From Daucus carota subsp. sativus (lineage: Eukaryota > Streptophyta > Magnoliopsida > Apiales > Apiaceae), in NCBI RefSeq assembly GCF_001625215.2, contig NC_030385.2, positions 42,867,598 to 42,931,597 of the forward strand: a stretch of DNA of 64,000 nucleotides, in the 5' to 3' direction. Below the pieces are notes generated by a model. The model was not told the origin of the DNA and did no database searches. It worked only from the letters and a program-made list of their open reading frames with translations. Shown piece after piece: positions 27,601 to 40,517 of this stretch. Every line of letters starts with the position of its first letter. Positions within the stretch are counted from its first letter, which is position 1. Position numbers and translations under genes: made by a program.

Positions 27601-30600
27601 AATGATACATTCCCAGTAGCTCTATGCAAAGGATAACCTTAAATAGCTCAGGCAACATAATCGACAAAAATAATCTAATACAGAATAATTCCACTGGAAA
27701 AGTAACACAAGTGAATGATAAGTTCAACCATGAGAACACAGGACATGAAGTAAATCACAGGTCAAGGTCTTTCACAAACAAAGTATACATCACCAGAAAA
27801 CAAAGAAGAAAGGCAAAGAATAAGATGTATCATATCTGAACAAAAGAACTGACTGATCTTACTTGGAAGGCAAATGTACATATTGCTGCCGAAGGACTAG
27901 CAAATACAGCAAAAGAAAACACTGTCAATCTGAAGATAGAAAACGAATGAGAATTGTCAACTGCTATTAAAGTGTCCTGGAATCGTCGTTGCTAACACTT
28001 AAAACATTACGATGAAAGCATTCGGATTGTAATTTACAAAAACAAGCTATTAAAGTTGTATATAAAATTATTAGACATCAATTTTGACACTAAAATCTAG
28101 CAATTCTTTATGAAGAACTCCGTAGTTGCTATCTAAAATTTATTAATCACAAGAGACCTGAATTCAACAAGTGATCTTACACAGGTTGATCAGATGCCTT
28201 TGCTCCGGCACGGACAAGGCAGTAGCTAATACCACCAAGTACAGACGAAAACAAACCAATTACAAGTCCATAAGTCTGATCAGTTTCTCGTACAATTGAA
28301 TCACTTGCTTGCCCAACTTTTACCATCCCACCTGCAGGGGTGCCACGAAAAGATTTAATCATGCACACAGCATTACGTAAAGTACAATGTTCATTTTATT
28401 GTGAAAGGCAATATAATATTTGGCAACAATGTCCACTCTGTAGTTCAAGTTATTATGGTGTTTTAGAAAATGAAAACATGAACACGCGCAATATAGCGTC
28501 AAAGGGATACAATTATTGAATTTTCCTTCTACTATCTCCAGAAATTGCTGTCGAGAAAATTTAAAAGATTTAAGAAGGTAGAGAATCATCCCAATGCCAT
28601 CTTCAAATATTCCAAACACTTCCGGAATAGAACTATCATTAAAAGAAGTAGGCTATTATCTCGGCAACAATAGAGGCGGGGCCTCTGCAATCAATACTTA
28701 GAAAAGGGGAAGAACATAATAGCTTGTGTAGGGCAAAAGGATGTTCGAGCAAGTAACTGTAAACTAGAGAAGCAAGTACAATAGTACAAAGCCAAGGAAT
28801 TATGTCAATTTGCTTATGAAATATTAAAAATGTAACATGTGAAAGTAAGAAACAGAAAGAGCACCTACTATCAACTGAAGCTTTTAGTTCATAGTTCATA
28901 CACTTACTTTATGACACAATGTTAATATCAATTGCACTTAATAGGCCAAAAGGCTGAATTAATGACTAAATTGACAATAACAAATTAACAAGGAATTACG
29001 TAGTTGCGCAGTTCTAATTATTTAATCAAGTAAAATAGGTTAATAAGATTTTATACGCAAGTATACTATGTCGCAAGTGGGTGAAAGACACATCAGTATG
29101 TCACTATATGCCCGAACGTCCTTTGTGTACATATATAGTATCATCTCTCAAACAAAATACTGTGTAAGAAAATGCATCACATGCAGACTTGAAACCTTTA
29201 AAATCTTACTTCAGCTAGAGAATAATTCAAGAAGAATATCACAGAACACAACCACAATAACATGTACATGTTAAACAAGAATAAAGCATAAAAAGAAAAA
29301 GAAGAAGAGGGTTAAACACCACACTCTGGGTTGGGATATTTTATGTCAAATTATAAGATGTCGTAATAAATGGGAATATTTTTTTTGGATTACTAGCAGA
29401 GGAAGTTTTACCAACTCACTTCTATACCTTGTGCGATAAACATTGAGTGGAAAATGAAGAGCACGCCAAAGAAACTACAAGCAAGACCTGAAAGTGCAAA
29501 ACATATGAATTTTCAATTTGGAAATCAAAGAGGTTACTTATATATAAAATATTTAAGTAAGTGAATACATCTCAAGAAAACCAAACATCTTTGAATTGAG
29601 GTCTGCAGTCAAAGCAAGATTACAATATAGTTTATACGAAGATGCAGCAACCTTGCAACCAAAAAAAAAAAAACAAGACTATCATATTATGAAGTTATTT
29701 TTGGATAGCAAAAAAAAAAAACGTGTTCCATGACAGAATCTTGACCTCTCAGACTTGGGGGTTTTGTGAGAAAGAGTATGTATTCACATAGGGCTATACG
29801 GAGAATTTTGCTTAAAGATATCTGCTAGACCAATAAGTAGCCAAATCCATACCCGCTTTCAAAACATAACTCCCTTTTTAATGGTATCTCATTATACCAA
29901 ATTTGGTTTCACCCGTAGAATCAAATTTGTCTTCTAGTTTCACCACTTCGAATATCTTCAATTAATTTATTAAGTATAGATTTCTCATTAATAAATTTAC
30001 CACACATTAAACGTTTTTAAGAATGGGTGAAGTCGTATCCATCCACACAGTTTTACACAAAAATATCATAAACACATTACTTTATCGAGCAATATATTTT
30101 CTAATATTTAATTTAATTGAAAAGTCATGAAAACTTTAAAATTATAATTTTCAACCACACATTATTTTATAATGTACATATAAAAGATCCAAATCCAGAA
30201 AAAAATAATATAATAATTCTTGTATTTATTAAATTTAATGAAAAATCAGGCATACATGATAGCCACAAGTATATAACTCTGGAAATTATCAATTTTATAA
30301 CTGTAAATTTAATATTGACTATATATCTATACTCTTATGATATATAATCATTTTGGTCCTTGCAAAGTCATATGCTTGTTGTTGCGGAGACATTTTCAAA
30401 TTCAGGGCCAGCTAATCATTCTGGGATGCCCTGTTCAAATATAAAAGTGAGGCCCCGGAAAATATAAAATTGTATTTTTATATAAATTTATTTTGTTATA
30501 AATCATAAATAATAAATTATATAAAAGTAACGTTATTTATATTAATATAAAAATCAATAAGAACAATGTTATATTGAATAATCTACTTTAACAAATAAGT

Positions 30601-33600
30601 AATATTATATTGTATATGTCACTATTTACGTTATTTAATATGAAATTAATTACAAACATATATTAAATTATAATTTATAAATTGTAAAAGAAGACTAGAT
30701 AAGTTAAATTTTAATGGCTAATGAGCATTAAATTCTTATTAGATATTTACATAATTTTTTATACAAAAGTTAAAAATATGAAGATAAATAAAAAAACAAA
30801 CAAACAAACAAACAATTTATTTAATTAAATTAAGTGAGTATGAGTACTATATATAATATACATAGTGTTTTTTTTATCAAATTTGGGGCCCTTAAAATCT
30901 GAGGCCCTGTGCAAATGCTCCACTTCACATGTTAATAGCCGGCTCTAGTCAAATTTCTTCTTTACATTTTGGTAAAAGCAAACCAATTATATGCACCCTC
31001 TATCTACAAGCCTCTCAATGTACTAGCAGAAACATATATATCATAAGCCTTAATAGCACTAGTTTCTGGCTTTCTACTGCTACCACAGTTCAAAGCATAT
31101 ATTCAGAAAAGTACCGACACAGTAATTCACATAGCATGCATTATTATTTATGAAAACTGACGCAATTTGACTATTAGCGAGCATACAGTATACACCAAAC
31201 GCTCTTCTACTCTTGTGTAGAAGAAAGCCAATAATATATACTTTCACCTACCAAAATCAAGACAGCTTTGACCACTACAGTCAAGATATAAATTGCCCAC
31301 TCTTTAGTCTTTACTAGGCATTTTTTATAATTATTATTATGCAACTAAACACAAATTAGCATACCTCCTAATTCAGCAATTTTGATCTTTTCATGCAAAA
31401 TGAATCTTGCAGCAACTGATGCCATTATTGGAGTTGTGAAGCTCAAAACAATAGCCTGTGATAGAGGTAACCTTTGCATGCTGAATAAAACAATTGCAAG
31501 ATAAAACAATATTAGAATTATGTTAAGCTCCAAACCGCCAGAAAAAAATCCTCTTAAAAAGCATCTCAGGGTATTTAGCAAGTAAGAACAAAAACATCAC
31601 TGATGAACCTCTAACTAATGCACTACCCATCTGTCTTTCCTTTTGGCAAGTTAAACAACATTTTAATTCATTAGCAGATCTTATATATGTCCAGAATATG
31701 CTGATAAATTTCTTTGACACATATATCACCAAAAGTTTTAAATTTAGTACAAAATTAGTTCAAGTACACTATCACATGCACCCGTGCCTCTAATTTAGTA
31801 ATTCTATCCTGTCGCAATATTTATGCCAACTTTCAACAATCAGATGTGCTTTGCAACAAGTGCATCTGCCTTTTTTAAGTTTCAGGCCCAGTTGCAACAA
31901 GTGCATCTGCCTTTTATAAGTTTCAGGCCCAGTTGCTTCATGTACACAACATTGAGGAGAACTTTTCCATGTAAAGCATGAGAAGGGGAGGAGATTTCTT
32001 AAAATGCACTTATTTGATATTCGCTTCGCTTCCGCCCCTATGCGAAAGCAAATCCAGTACTAATCTTCAAGGTGAATATATGAACTAGATGTGGTAATAT
32101 GACCCGGGACTATACAAAGGAAAATATGATACTCGTTTTTCATTTTGACAAAAATGTATGGTTCCAGGTTTCTTGTTACTACTAACAATGTGAAATGGGA
32201 AATTAATGAGTTGAGAAAGGAGCACTATTTACTACATCATTACCAAATCGGCAAAAAATAGAATGTTGGAGGTTTAACTCGATATCCATGTCTTCGTTCT
32301 TGCAAATGGTAAATTTAAAACGACAAAATACCTCCCCCCACCCCTGCTTATGATATATTTCTCTATCCTCCTTCATAAACAACAATTTCAACAATTGCTT
32401 CAACAATCCAGCCATATGAAAATTATCCCAACATACAGTGGATATACAAGTTTACATTCAAGTTAATTATCAGAAGTACAAGAATTATAGTCATGTAAAG
32501 TGTATTAAATACATTTCCAAAATATAACATTTCAAATAAATTAAGCACGAATATACCACAGCATGGAAAGGGGACATTCTTATAAATTTAAATATATATC
32601 AAGAATGTAAATCATAAAATAGTAGGAAAAGGCCGGTGGGGGTAAAACGCATTTTAAAGATGCGTATCAGATGGTAAACATGTGGGAGATGTGTAAAGCA
32701 ACGAAAAAACGTCTTCAACCAGTTTATTTAACACTGACCAGTAAATAAAACTCATCAATGAAATGTAACCAACAACAGCTCTTGATACAAGAAGTTTCCT
32801 GACATTTGCTGGTCCAAATACTGGATATCCACTTTTCTTCAACCAAACAAATGATATTATGGCCATTACTGTACACCTCGCGAATGCTATCTCAAATAGA
32901 GGAATAGGTTGCACTGTCAATTGAAAACAAGGAGTACAATTAACAGATAGAAGAATGTAGAATCCAAAGAAAATATTAATTAAAAAAATGTACAAATACA
33001 TTCTTAAAATTGCAACATTGATCGTAAGACTTACTCCACACAAGGGGTTAATATTCTAGATTGCACGTAAATACAATTGTGGCAGCACAGATAACGGTAA
33101 TGAAAATATTTGAAGACGAATTAAACTACCTAAAGCTAGAGCTAAAAAACAACAGCTTGCGAAAAATAAAGCATCTGTCATTCATGCAAATGACCACAAC
33201 AAATGAAAGATATGAGTATAAATTTACAGGAATTCAATTAATGACAAAAGTCCCAAAGACTTGAAAATTTTAGAGAGAGAAACAAAGCAATTCAGCATTT
33301 GCACCAAAATTTCGGCAAATCACAATATTTCCTTACATCTGGCTTACTACTAACTATAACCAGACCCTGCTTCCCATTTTAACTTAACTTCGACAAAATT
33401 TATACACACACAAACTAAGTTAGTTCATCATTCAACGATTTTTTGACACTAATTAATAGATTGACATAAAATTCTAAGCTAATTAAACTGGTATAAGTGT
33501 TAGTCCAGTCATGTGTTTGTCCTATCCCGCAACCACATGGACTGAAACTCCATCAGATAGCTTTGTTTTGTAAATAAAAGTAAGGAAATTACTCACCAGA

Positions 33601-34951
33601 AAATAAGTCTGCAAAAAGTTCCATCAGACAGTAGATAAATGACGACAACGCAACGCACAAAAGACCAGAATACCTAGAACCGCCCCATACCCACATTACA
33701 GACAAACTAAACAGTGACGTCTCTGTTTCAGCTAATCTTGTGATCTGCTCCTGCTAATTAACAACAAGAATGCAAAATTAGTTCCTTGCTTTAAAATCCA
33801 ATTTGATTGCCATGATTTTGTTATATATAGAAAACTTAAATCTTGAGGGCATCAATACAAGAGCTACAAGTTGGGGGCATCAATATAGGACCTGCTCAAC
33901 ATTATATAAGAATAAAGATGAAAAGCAAAGTAGAGGGAAGAAAGAACTATCATGGGGTAAGAATAGATAATATGACATATATAAAGATAGCATGTTTTTT
34001 ATGATAATACTTGTGAAGGATATTGATATATATATTCAAATGACCAATCATGTTCAAAATAAAAACAAAATAAAATAATGGTTTGTTGGGTGAGAAGGAT
34101 GGGACTAGGATGGGATGTAGAATTTAAGTTGGATTGTAAACATCTGGTGCAAAAAATCCCTCCATCTGATTTACCAGTCTAACTAGAGCTCGTTCCTTTT
34201 AATTTACACATCAATAATTGTTCAATTCCTTTAGACCTTGACCTATATCATTTAGAAATTTTATAACGACGAAATGACAAATTCACTTTCTGTGTCACTT
34301 TTCTCTAATTGTAATGTCTAATTAAGGGTTTATCACACATTCCTAAACCCTAGACCTAAATCCTCAACTGAAAATTGCTTCAAACTACACTACACACAAC
34401 TCAGATTATAATCGAAAACATAAACTAACAGCATTTCACTAACAAGCTCCGAAAAATATACAAGAATCAATGAATAACAGTAGCAGACTAATTAGCACCA
34501 CACATGGGGGGGGGGGGGGGACTGGGGAGAGGGCGAGGGGGAGGGAGGGGGAGGGGGGAGAGGGAGAGAGGGAGGGAGAGGGAGGGAGAGAGAGAGAGAG
34601 ATATAGAGAGAGACAGACAGAGAGAGAGAGAGAGAGGGAGGGGAGGGAGAGAGAACATACTCGGTTAGATTTAGGTCTAGAGTAAGAGAGCGAGAAGATG
34701 TTGATTTTAGGCTTCTGAGACTGACTCAAAAGCGGAACAATATGATCATCATCAGTATCATCTTCATTCTCGTTTCTTTTTATCGAATCGCCTTCTTCAA
34801 GCGATCTAGCTGCTGTTGCTGATAATTCGAGTGAGTGACTACTTCGTTGTCGCTGTTGTTGAGGTGGTGGTGGTGATTCTATGTCGCCGGCTGTGGCGTC
34901 TCCGGCGCCGATGACACTCATCATCATCAACGACTCGCCGCTACTCCCCAT
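24625..34951 (-). CDS. EamA/DMT-superfamily carrier (SLC35G1-like)
   Basis: Ten exons on the minus strand: 34951-34661, 33750-33597, 32913-32739, 31480-31365, 29487-29428, 28331-28181, 27929-27863, 26888-26817, 26469-26404 and 24759-24625. All junctions are GT-AG and in phase, giving 428 residues. A hydrophilic acidic N-terminus (about residues 1-97, ending PKINIFSLSYSRPKSNR) is followed by about ten membrane segments in two EamA repeats. Signatures are FEIAFARCTVMAIISF, SLMSFIYCMQRLPLSQAIVL and SFTTPIMASV in the first half, and GLQLEKTSKIANVQYLE in the second. The fold is that of drug/metabolite and nucleotide-sugar carriers. The substrate of plant SLC35G-like members is not known to me, and none is claimed. 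Introns are long (up to about 1.9 kb) and hold a hAT-like MITE, a second MITE and a 41-bp tandem repeat. Confidence 0.92.
24760..26403. other. Intron 9 of the EamA carrier gene
   Basis: A 1.6-kb AT-rich intron. A more GC-rich, moderately structured stretch at about 25910-26150 looks like an old repeat fragment, but I could not assign a family. Confidence 0.5.
26548..26736. mobile_element. MITE in intron 8 of the EamA gene
   Basis: Terminal inverted repeats of about 35 bases: the left arm TGCTACGTACCCCAA and a following TGTTCCCAATTTTTT pair with the right arm, which reads TGCTAGGTACCCCAA and GTGTTCCCAATTTTTT on the other strand. The element is about 190 bp. I could not define the target-site duplication, so the superfamily is open (a Mutator- or hAT-derived MITE is possible). 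Confidence 0.8.
30403..30947. mobile_element. hAT-type MITE in intron 5 of the EamA gene
   Basis: The element begins CAGGGCCAGCT and ends AGCCGGCTCTA, whose reverse complement is TAGAGCCGGCT, an imperfect terminal repeat of hAT type. The 8-base flanks TTCAAATT (30395-30402) and GTCAAATT (30948-30955) match at seven positions and fit a hAT target-site duplication. The interior is about 545 bp, very AT-rich and non-coding. Confidence 0.75.
31851..31932. repeat. 41-bp tandem duplication in EamA intron 4
   Basis: Two adjacent units begin TTGCAACAAGTGCATCTGCC and end TTTCAGGCCCAG. They are nearly identical. Confidence 0.9.
34505..34656. repeat. Polypurine (GGGGAGA)n tract at the start of EamA intron 1
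   Basis: The plus strand is G/A-rich for about 150 bases: an uninterrupted run of G near 34506-34520, then GAGGGAGA and GAGAGAGA repeats. On the transcribed strand it is a CT tract starting within ten bases of the 5' splice site at 34660. Confidence 0.9.
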
Positions 34952-36288
34952 ACTCAAATGATCGCAATCAATTGATTTGATTATATACTAGAATTATACT
35001 ACTCCAAAATTACTTGAGATTTTACATCCACAAGTCTTTTCATCGAAGTAATTGGCTGTATCAATGTATTAATTTCTCCGAAGGAGTATTAAATCGGAAA
35101 GTGACATGTCAACGGTAACAACAGTAGTCTCAATTTACTTTGTAGTTGCTGTATAAATCAGTTTTCAACTTTTTAAATTAAATATTTTCATAACATTAAT
35201 TTTTATTCGATCTTCTTCGTAACCGCTCCGGTCAGTCGAATGTTAATAGCTGAAAAAAAAAAAAGTTCAACGCGTGAAATCTCTGATTGAATCAATTTTC
35301 TCTTTTGATGGTGACCCAACTTTCTGTGCAAGAAAGTTTTAAAAATTTAAAGGATGTATTTAATTGAGGTGTTAAAAGATAATTTTTAATTTACGAAATT
35401 TAAGGGTAATTTGGATTTTTAAAAAACGTATGAGAATTAAGAGGTTATTCATTAATATTTTAAATTATATTACAAAATCTGGTAATATTTAATTAGAATT
35501 ATTTAAATTCATTTAAATTTTATAATATTTAAATGATGTTGAACTGAACTTTAGAAAATAGTGGATTTTATGAAATTATTTAATATATTTTAACATATTT
35601 AAAATCTCATTCAAATTAATGAGATTTTGCAACAATATCCTCAGGACTCTACACCTACTCTCCCCTATTTTACCAGGAATCTCCATAAAATTAAAATTAT
35701 CAAAATATATAATTCCACTTGGATACATTATACATCCCTGAAATTATGTGACGTTACGTCGAACCTCAGGTAGCATATTCGATATGTAGTATATTAGCTT
35801 TTTCTCTAACTAAATTGGTAAAAAAATAATATAGCCATCTATAAAAGAGCATGATATTCCGGTCTTCCTGTCGAAAACCATTATCCTATTGTTATTTAAT
35901 TTTTTTGTTTGTTGTAATGTGTATATTTTTGGTACACCAGCAAGTACCTCAACTTGCGACTTATTCAATGCCTCACTGAACTACAAAATCATGAATTTCT
36001 CAGCAGACAAAAAATTGAATCTCTGTTACATTTCCTCAAGGTAATTGTCAAGAAATCAAATGCTTGGGAGTGTGAGAGTTGCCCCAGTGGAAACGGGATC
36101 TTGTCTTGATCTAAGGGGTGATGGGTTCGTACCTCTCCTGATCAGCTTTCATTCCGAATGCTATCACATTAAAACTGGAATAGCGAGTTAGTGACTTTTC
36201 TTCAGGTCAATCTTCGGCAACTAACTGGGAGATCTAATGTTGGGTTTTTTTCCCCATCTGAATGTCATCACAGCAAAACTTATATAGC
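34952..36288. other. EamA promoter region and pGlcT 3' flank
   Basis: AT-rich spacer between two genes on the same strand. It includes the promoter of the EamA gene near 34960-35250 (no clear TATA box assigned), a possible tRNA-derived SINE head at 36065-36220, and the 3' UTR of the glucose transporter. Confidence 0.6.
36065..36220 (+). mobile_element. Possible tRNA-derived SINE
   Basis: TGCCCCAGTGG at 36080-36090 fits the Pol III A box at ten of eleven positions. GGTTCGTACCT at 36124-36134 fits the B box at nine of eleven, with tRNA-like spacing. The segment between them resembles plant SINE heads. No clear tail or target-site duplication was found, so the right end is a guess. Confidence 0.38.
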
Positions 36289-39200
36289 TCACTTTTCTTT
36301 TGGTGGGAAATTTAGATTTAGCGACATCTCAATTTCTTCAAGGGATCGTCCTTTAGTTTCAACTATATATCTAGAAGAAAATGCTGCGGCCAACAAAGAG
36401 ACGCTGCCAAAGCTTGCATAAACTGGGGCGACGCCAAATGTTTTCACCAAATCAAGAAAGAACAAACCGATTAGAAAGTTACAAACCTGCATTTTCAAGA
36501 CAAGGAAAGCGAGCTTACAATCATGTCCCGAAGGGGTGATATGCGTTCAGGGTTTTATTAACATATATCATGTATATTATAGGCTTATAGACCTATAATG
36601 TATACGAGTACCACCTACAAGTACATTTGTTGAACCAAATCAAACATACCCGGTGTATCCCACTACACTAGTTAAAAAAACAGGCTCTAGGAGGGGAAGA
36701 TATATAGGCGAACTTGTTGCACTTCTCTTTCCTGTTTAGTAATGCTCGCAGGTCATGACTGCTTTATGTTTACTCACCATGGAAGGACCAAGATGCTAGA
36801 CAGTACAGTAGATTTCAGTATTATATTTAATCCAACTTCCATATTTGAAACTAATCTTTGTCTGGAAACACATCCAACAGCCCCAGTTGCAGTAGAACAC
36901 AATTGATATTTTTCGCAGTATCAGCCTGTCTATTATTTTAATTTATAGAAAGATGAAACATACCCAGTGAACTGAGAAACTGAAGCTCATAATCTTCCCA
37001 CGTGTTCTGCTGCTGCTAAGTTCAGGTATAATAAGACCAGTTGCTGGACCAGCTCCAATGGCAAAGGTGAAAATGTACCTAAACAAGGAAAATGATTGAG
37101 ATAATAGCCATATGATATATTATCATTCGAAAGTTTATTAGTGCACAAAAATGATAAACCATAATTTAGGAGAACAGGTAGAGTTTACATCAGTGTTCCC
37201 AGTATCGATAGGTTGTGACTCAGAACCTCATCCATTGGAAAGCTAATAGCATAGACCACGAGAAACATTGATATTGCCTGCATAAAGGCCAGTTCAATGG
37301 ATAAGTTTATACCAGACAAGAAAAGATCAGGAATTTTCTCCTACAGCAACAAATCTACACATGTAATTCCTTAAATGGCTAGGAATAAACAAGCTCCAGC
37401 TTGCTCATTTTCTTGCAGTGTAATTAACACAAGGATTACATTATTTGATGCATATCAATCTTTTTTAAATAATTTTTTTGTTGTCACTTACCATTCCCAT
37501 GTAACTTCCTATGAGAAGCCTCTGCCTCCCTTGCCTGTCAATCAAGTATAAAGCGCCAAGTGCGCCTACAACAAAATCAGTCAGTGATGAGTATATCAAA
37601 ACCAAAGGAGCTAATATATATAGAGAGAGCAAAAAAGGCTAAAATATATGAGCATTCTCTTCCCCTACTTAACCAGTAATTTTTTTGTCTGTTTTGATGT
37701 AAAGATACGGAGTTGATAAACAAAATCACGATCATCCTTGTAAAAACTTATTCCAGGTAGATAGAGTGTTGTAGCTACAGACTATTAACACATTTCCTAA
37801 CCTCGAGTCAAGGATCTCACTCAAAGACCAAAATTAATCTTAAAATCTTTAAATTTATCGATTTTCAAGGCATCTCTAATAACAGAATGGATGGAGCAGT
37901 AGATATTAAACCTGCAAAGTTGGTCACTCCAACACACAGACTCGCTAAAGCACTGCTCGTGATTCCAACATCATGAAAAGTCAAAGATGAAAAGTAAAGA
38001 ACTCCATTTATGCCAGCAAACTGCTGCAGTAAGAAAAGAGCACCTCCGATGAACGCGACTGCAGTGTATGAAATATGCAGCACAGTTGGCATGAGTATTA
38101 CAAAAAGAGATGCAGCCAAACCGACTCTTCATTCTTTTTCAACAAACACATGTGTAAATATATACTACTAGCAACAGTAATAATACAAGAAAATATAACA
38201 GAAAAGATAAAGATGATTTATGCTTGACCAATCAAACCACTGTACTCCAACCTTTCGAGTTTGGCTCCTCTAGGAGTTCTGACCATCTGCTATGCAAATC
38301 ACCACCATCAGTCTTAATGACTGATTGAAATTCCTCCATGGCCTTTTCAACTTTAGATGATCCCCAGAGGTTGCGGATAACTAGTTCTGCATCATCAAGT
38401 CTCCCTGCCTACAAAAATACACATATATGTATGTATCTAATACACACGAGAAAGCAAGGTCTAAAAATTTCAGAGTCTAATGTGATCTTACTTTACATAA
38501 CCAGCGGGGGCTTTCTACAGCAAACTGCATCCCAGTTACTAGTGCGAAACCAGGGAGACTTGAGATGTAGAGCATCGTCCTCCACCTGAAGATATAAATG
38601 CACTGAGAACTTGCTTAGAACAAAATATGCAGACAGACTATAAGTATCCTAGTTGTGGTTTTTAGATAGAAAATTTGAGCAAAATTAGATTTTAAATCAG
38701 GAAAAAAAATGAAAGTCTTACCAACTGGAATCATTCTCTGAGAAAATTCCAAGAAAGAGCGACACAATGATTCCAGTGCATGTGCCGATCTGGCATAAGG
38801 ACCCCAGTGAACCCCTATATTTTGTCGGAGACACCTATGAATCAAGATTAGGATGTGTATATACTTAAAGAATAAAAGACCTCGAAATTTTAGCACTATA
38901 AGTCTATAATGAAAGTGTGGCATAACCTGGTTACCTCTGAAATGTATATCGAAACCAGGACAGTATTTACTCCGATACCAAGGCCTACAAGAAATCGTCC
39001 TAACAATAACTCGTCTAAACCATGGGCTTGCGCACTGTTTCAAAAGGAAGGCCCCACAATCACATGATTTCACCGATCAAAGTCAAATAAGACAATTTAA
39101 GCATGAGAATGAGACATTGTATACCTAGAATGTCAAAATATGACAATCATAAGAACATATACTCATGTGAAATCACCTAATTTAGAGATTCCTATATGTG

Positions 39201-40517
39201 CTTCATTTATAAATATGAGAGTATGGAATGATGTTGATTCAATAATAATATCAATATAGAGTAAGATAATATGAAGCCCATGGCAATAAGTGTATAAGCA
39301 TCAATATCATTGGACATGATTATAGAGCAATCAGCTTTGGTTGCTTAAAACTGTTTTAACGGAGGGGAAGCAATCAAGCAACAGTTATACCGGATTGTAA
39401 AATTATAGTTAAATGATGAGCAATAAACACAGATTGCAAGTAGGCGGGACTTGGGAGTAAATAACGACAATGTAATACCATACACTGCATATGTGCTGTT
39501 CTCAGCAAGGATAATATCTCATAGATGTAAGCTTAATTTACCTCAAAATGGCACCCACAATAAGAGGTATTGTTGCAAGCTGAAGGGTACGCCGACAACC
39601 AAGTTTGTCAACTAAGGAACTCGAAGTTATGCCTCCCAAAAACGCACCAGCTATAAATATGCTCACAACAAGTCCTTCTAGAATTGTATTGCCTTCAAAA
39701 CCAAGCTCATGTGCAATCGCGACAATAGGACCATTCATCACTCTGCATCAAACTGACCACCTTCAGCCAAATAAACCATAAACTCTGATAGCAACAGACA
39801 CCAAAGAGTCTGTGTTTTTTTTAAGTGACGCTATGCAGACCTTTGTAACAAATTACTCCCAAAGCATCAAAATCTAAGCTCAACATTTTAACTTGCAATA
39901 ATACAAATTGTTATAGATGAACAGCAATGTGCCATGAGCTTGCATCAGCATGTATTCAAAATATATCTAGACTTGCATTTATAGGTACAAGATACATTTA
40001 CAAAAAAAGTCGAAAAATAATTTACGAAACAAAAGTGGACAACTAAATAGGAACGGAGGGAGCCACCGTATACGAAAATAAAAGATAAGATGGAAAAAAG
40101 ATACCCAATGTGAAAACCAAATAGGAAATTGGACATAGAAGCAGTCAAGACATGAGGAAAGCAAGGTAGCCAACCCAAATCATCATCATCATCATCTTCA
40201 CTGCTTTCTTTGTCTTGCATACGTATATTCTCACCATCTGCTAACACAATTATGTCATTAAATAAATTAAATAAGCTCAATTAATCACAAATAGCAAATA
40301 GAAAAATATATAAGAGGAGAAGACCTGGTTTGTGTGAAATGAATTCTGAAAGATGGTGGTGCTTCTTTTTTGCAGCACAGATGGTGAGTTTGGTTGAAGA
40401 AAAAAGAAAATGAAATGGTGAATAAATGAGTGTTGATGATGTATTGATATGAAGTGAGGTGGTGTTGCTATATTTAGTAGTGATCGCCGGCGGGGTAAAA
40501 ACGGCCGTCAATGTCAT
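36289..40517 (-). CDS. PGLCT: Plastidic glucose transporter (pGlcT type, major facilitator family)
   Basis: Twelve exons on the minus strand: 40517-40325, 40237-40105, 39742-39542, 39034-38935, 38834-38722, 38585-38492, 38408-38252, 38058-37912, 37565-37492, 37277-37189, 37078-36964 and 36486-36289. All are GT-AG and in phase, giving 537 residues against about 546 in Arabidopsis pGlcT (At5g16150). It exports glucose from starch breakdown across the chloroplast inner envelope by facilitated or proton-linked transport. Exon 1 encodes a Ser/Thr-rich, acid-poor leader of about 64 residues, a plastid transit peptide, then an acidic ESSEDDDDDDLGW stretch. Twelve membrane helices follow with sugar-porter marks: DKLGCRRT, GRFLVGLGIGVN, KYRGSLG, ESPRWL, QQFAGINGVLYFSS, DRQGRQRLL, PELSSSRTRGK and the C-terminal VETKGRSLEEIE. 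Similarity to pGlcT is near continuous. It diverges from the GH9 gene, about 940 bp between starts. Confidence 0.95.

Noticed and set aside
34470-34685. Plus-strand 'protein' of Gly, Glu and Arg over the polypurine tract
   Set aside because: A simple translation of the GA repeat, antisense to the EamA first exon and intron.
40045-40070. GGAACGGAGGGAG resembling a Stowaway right end in pGlcT intron 2
   Set aside because: No left end with matching inverted repeat was found in the intron.
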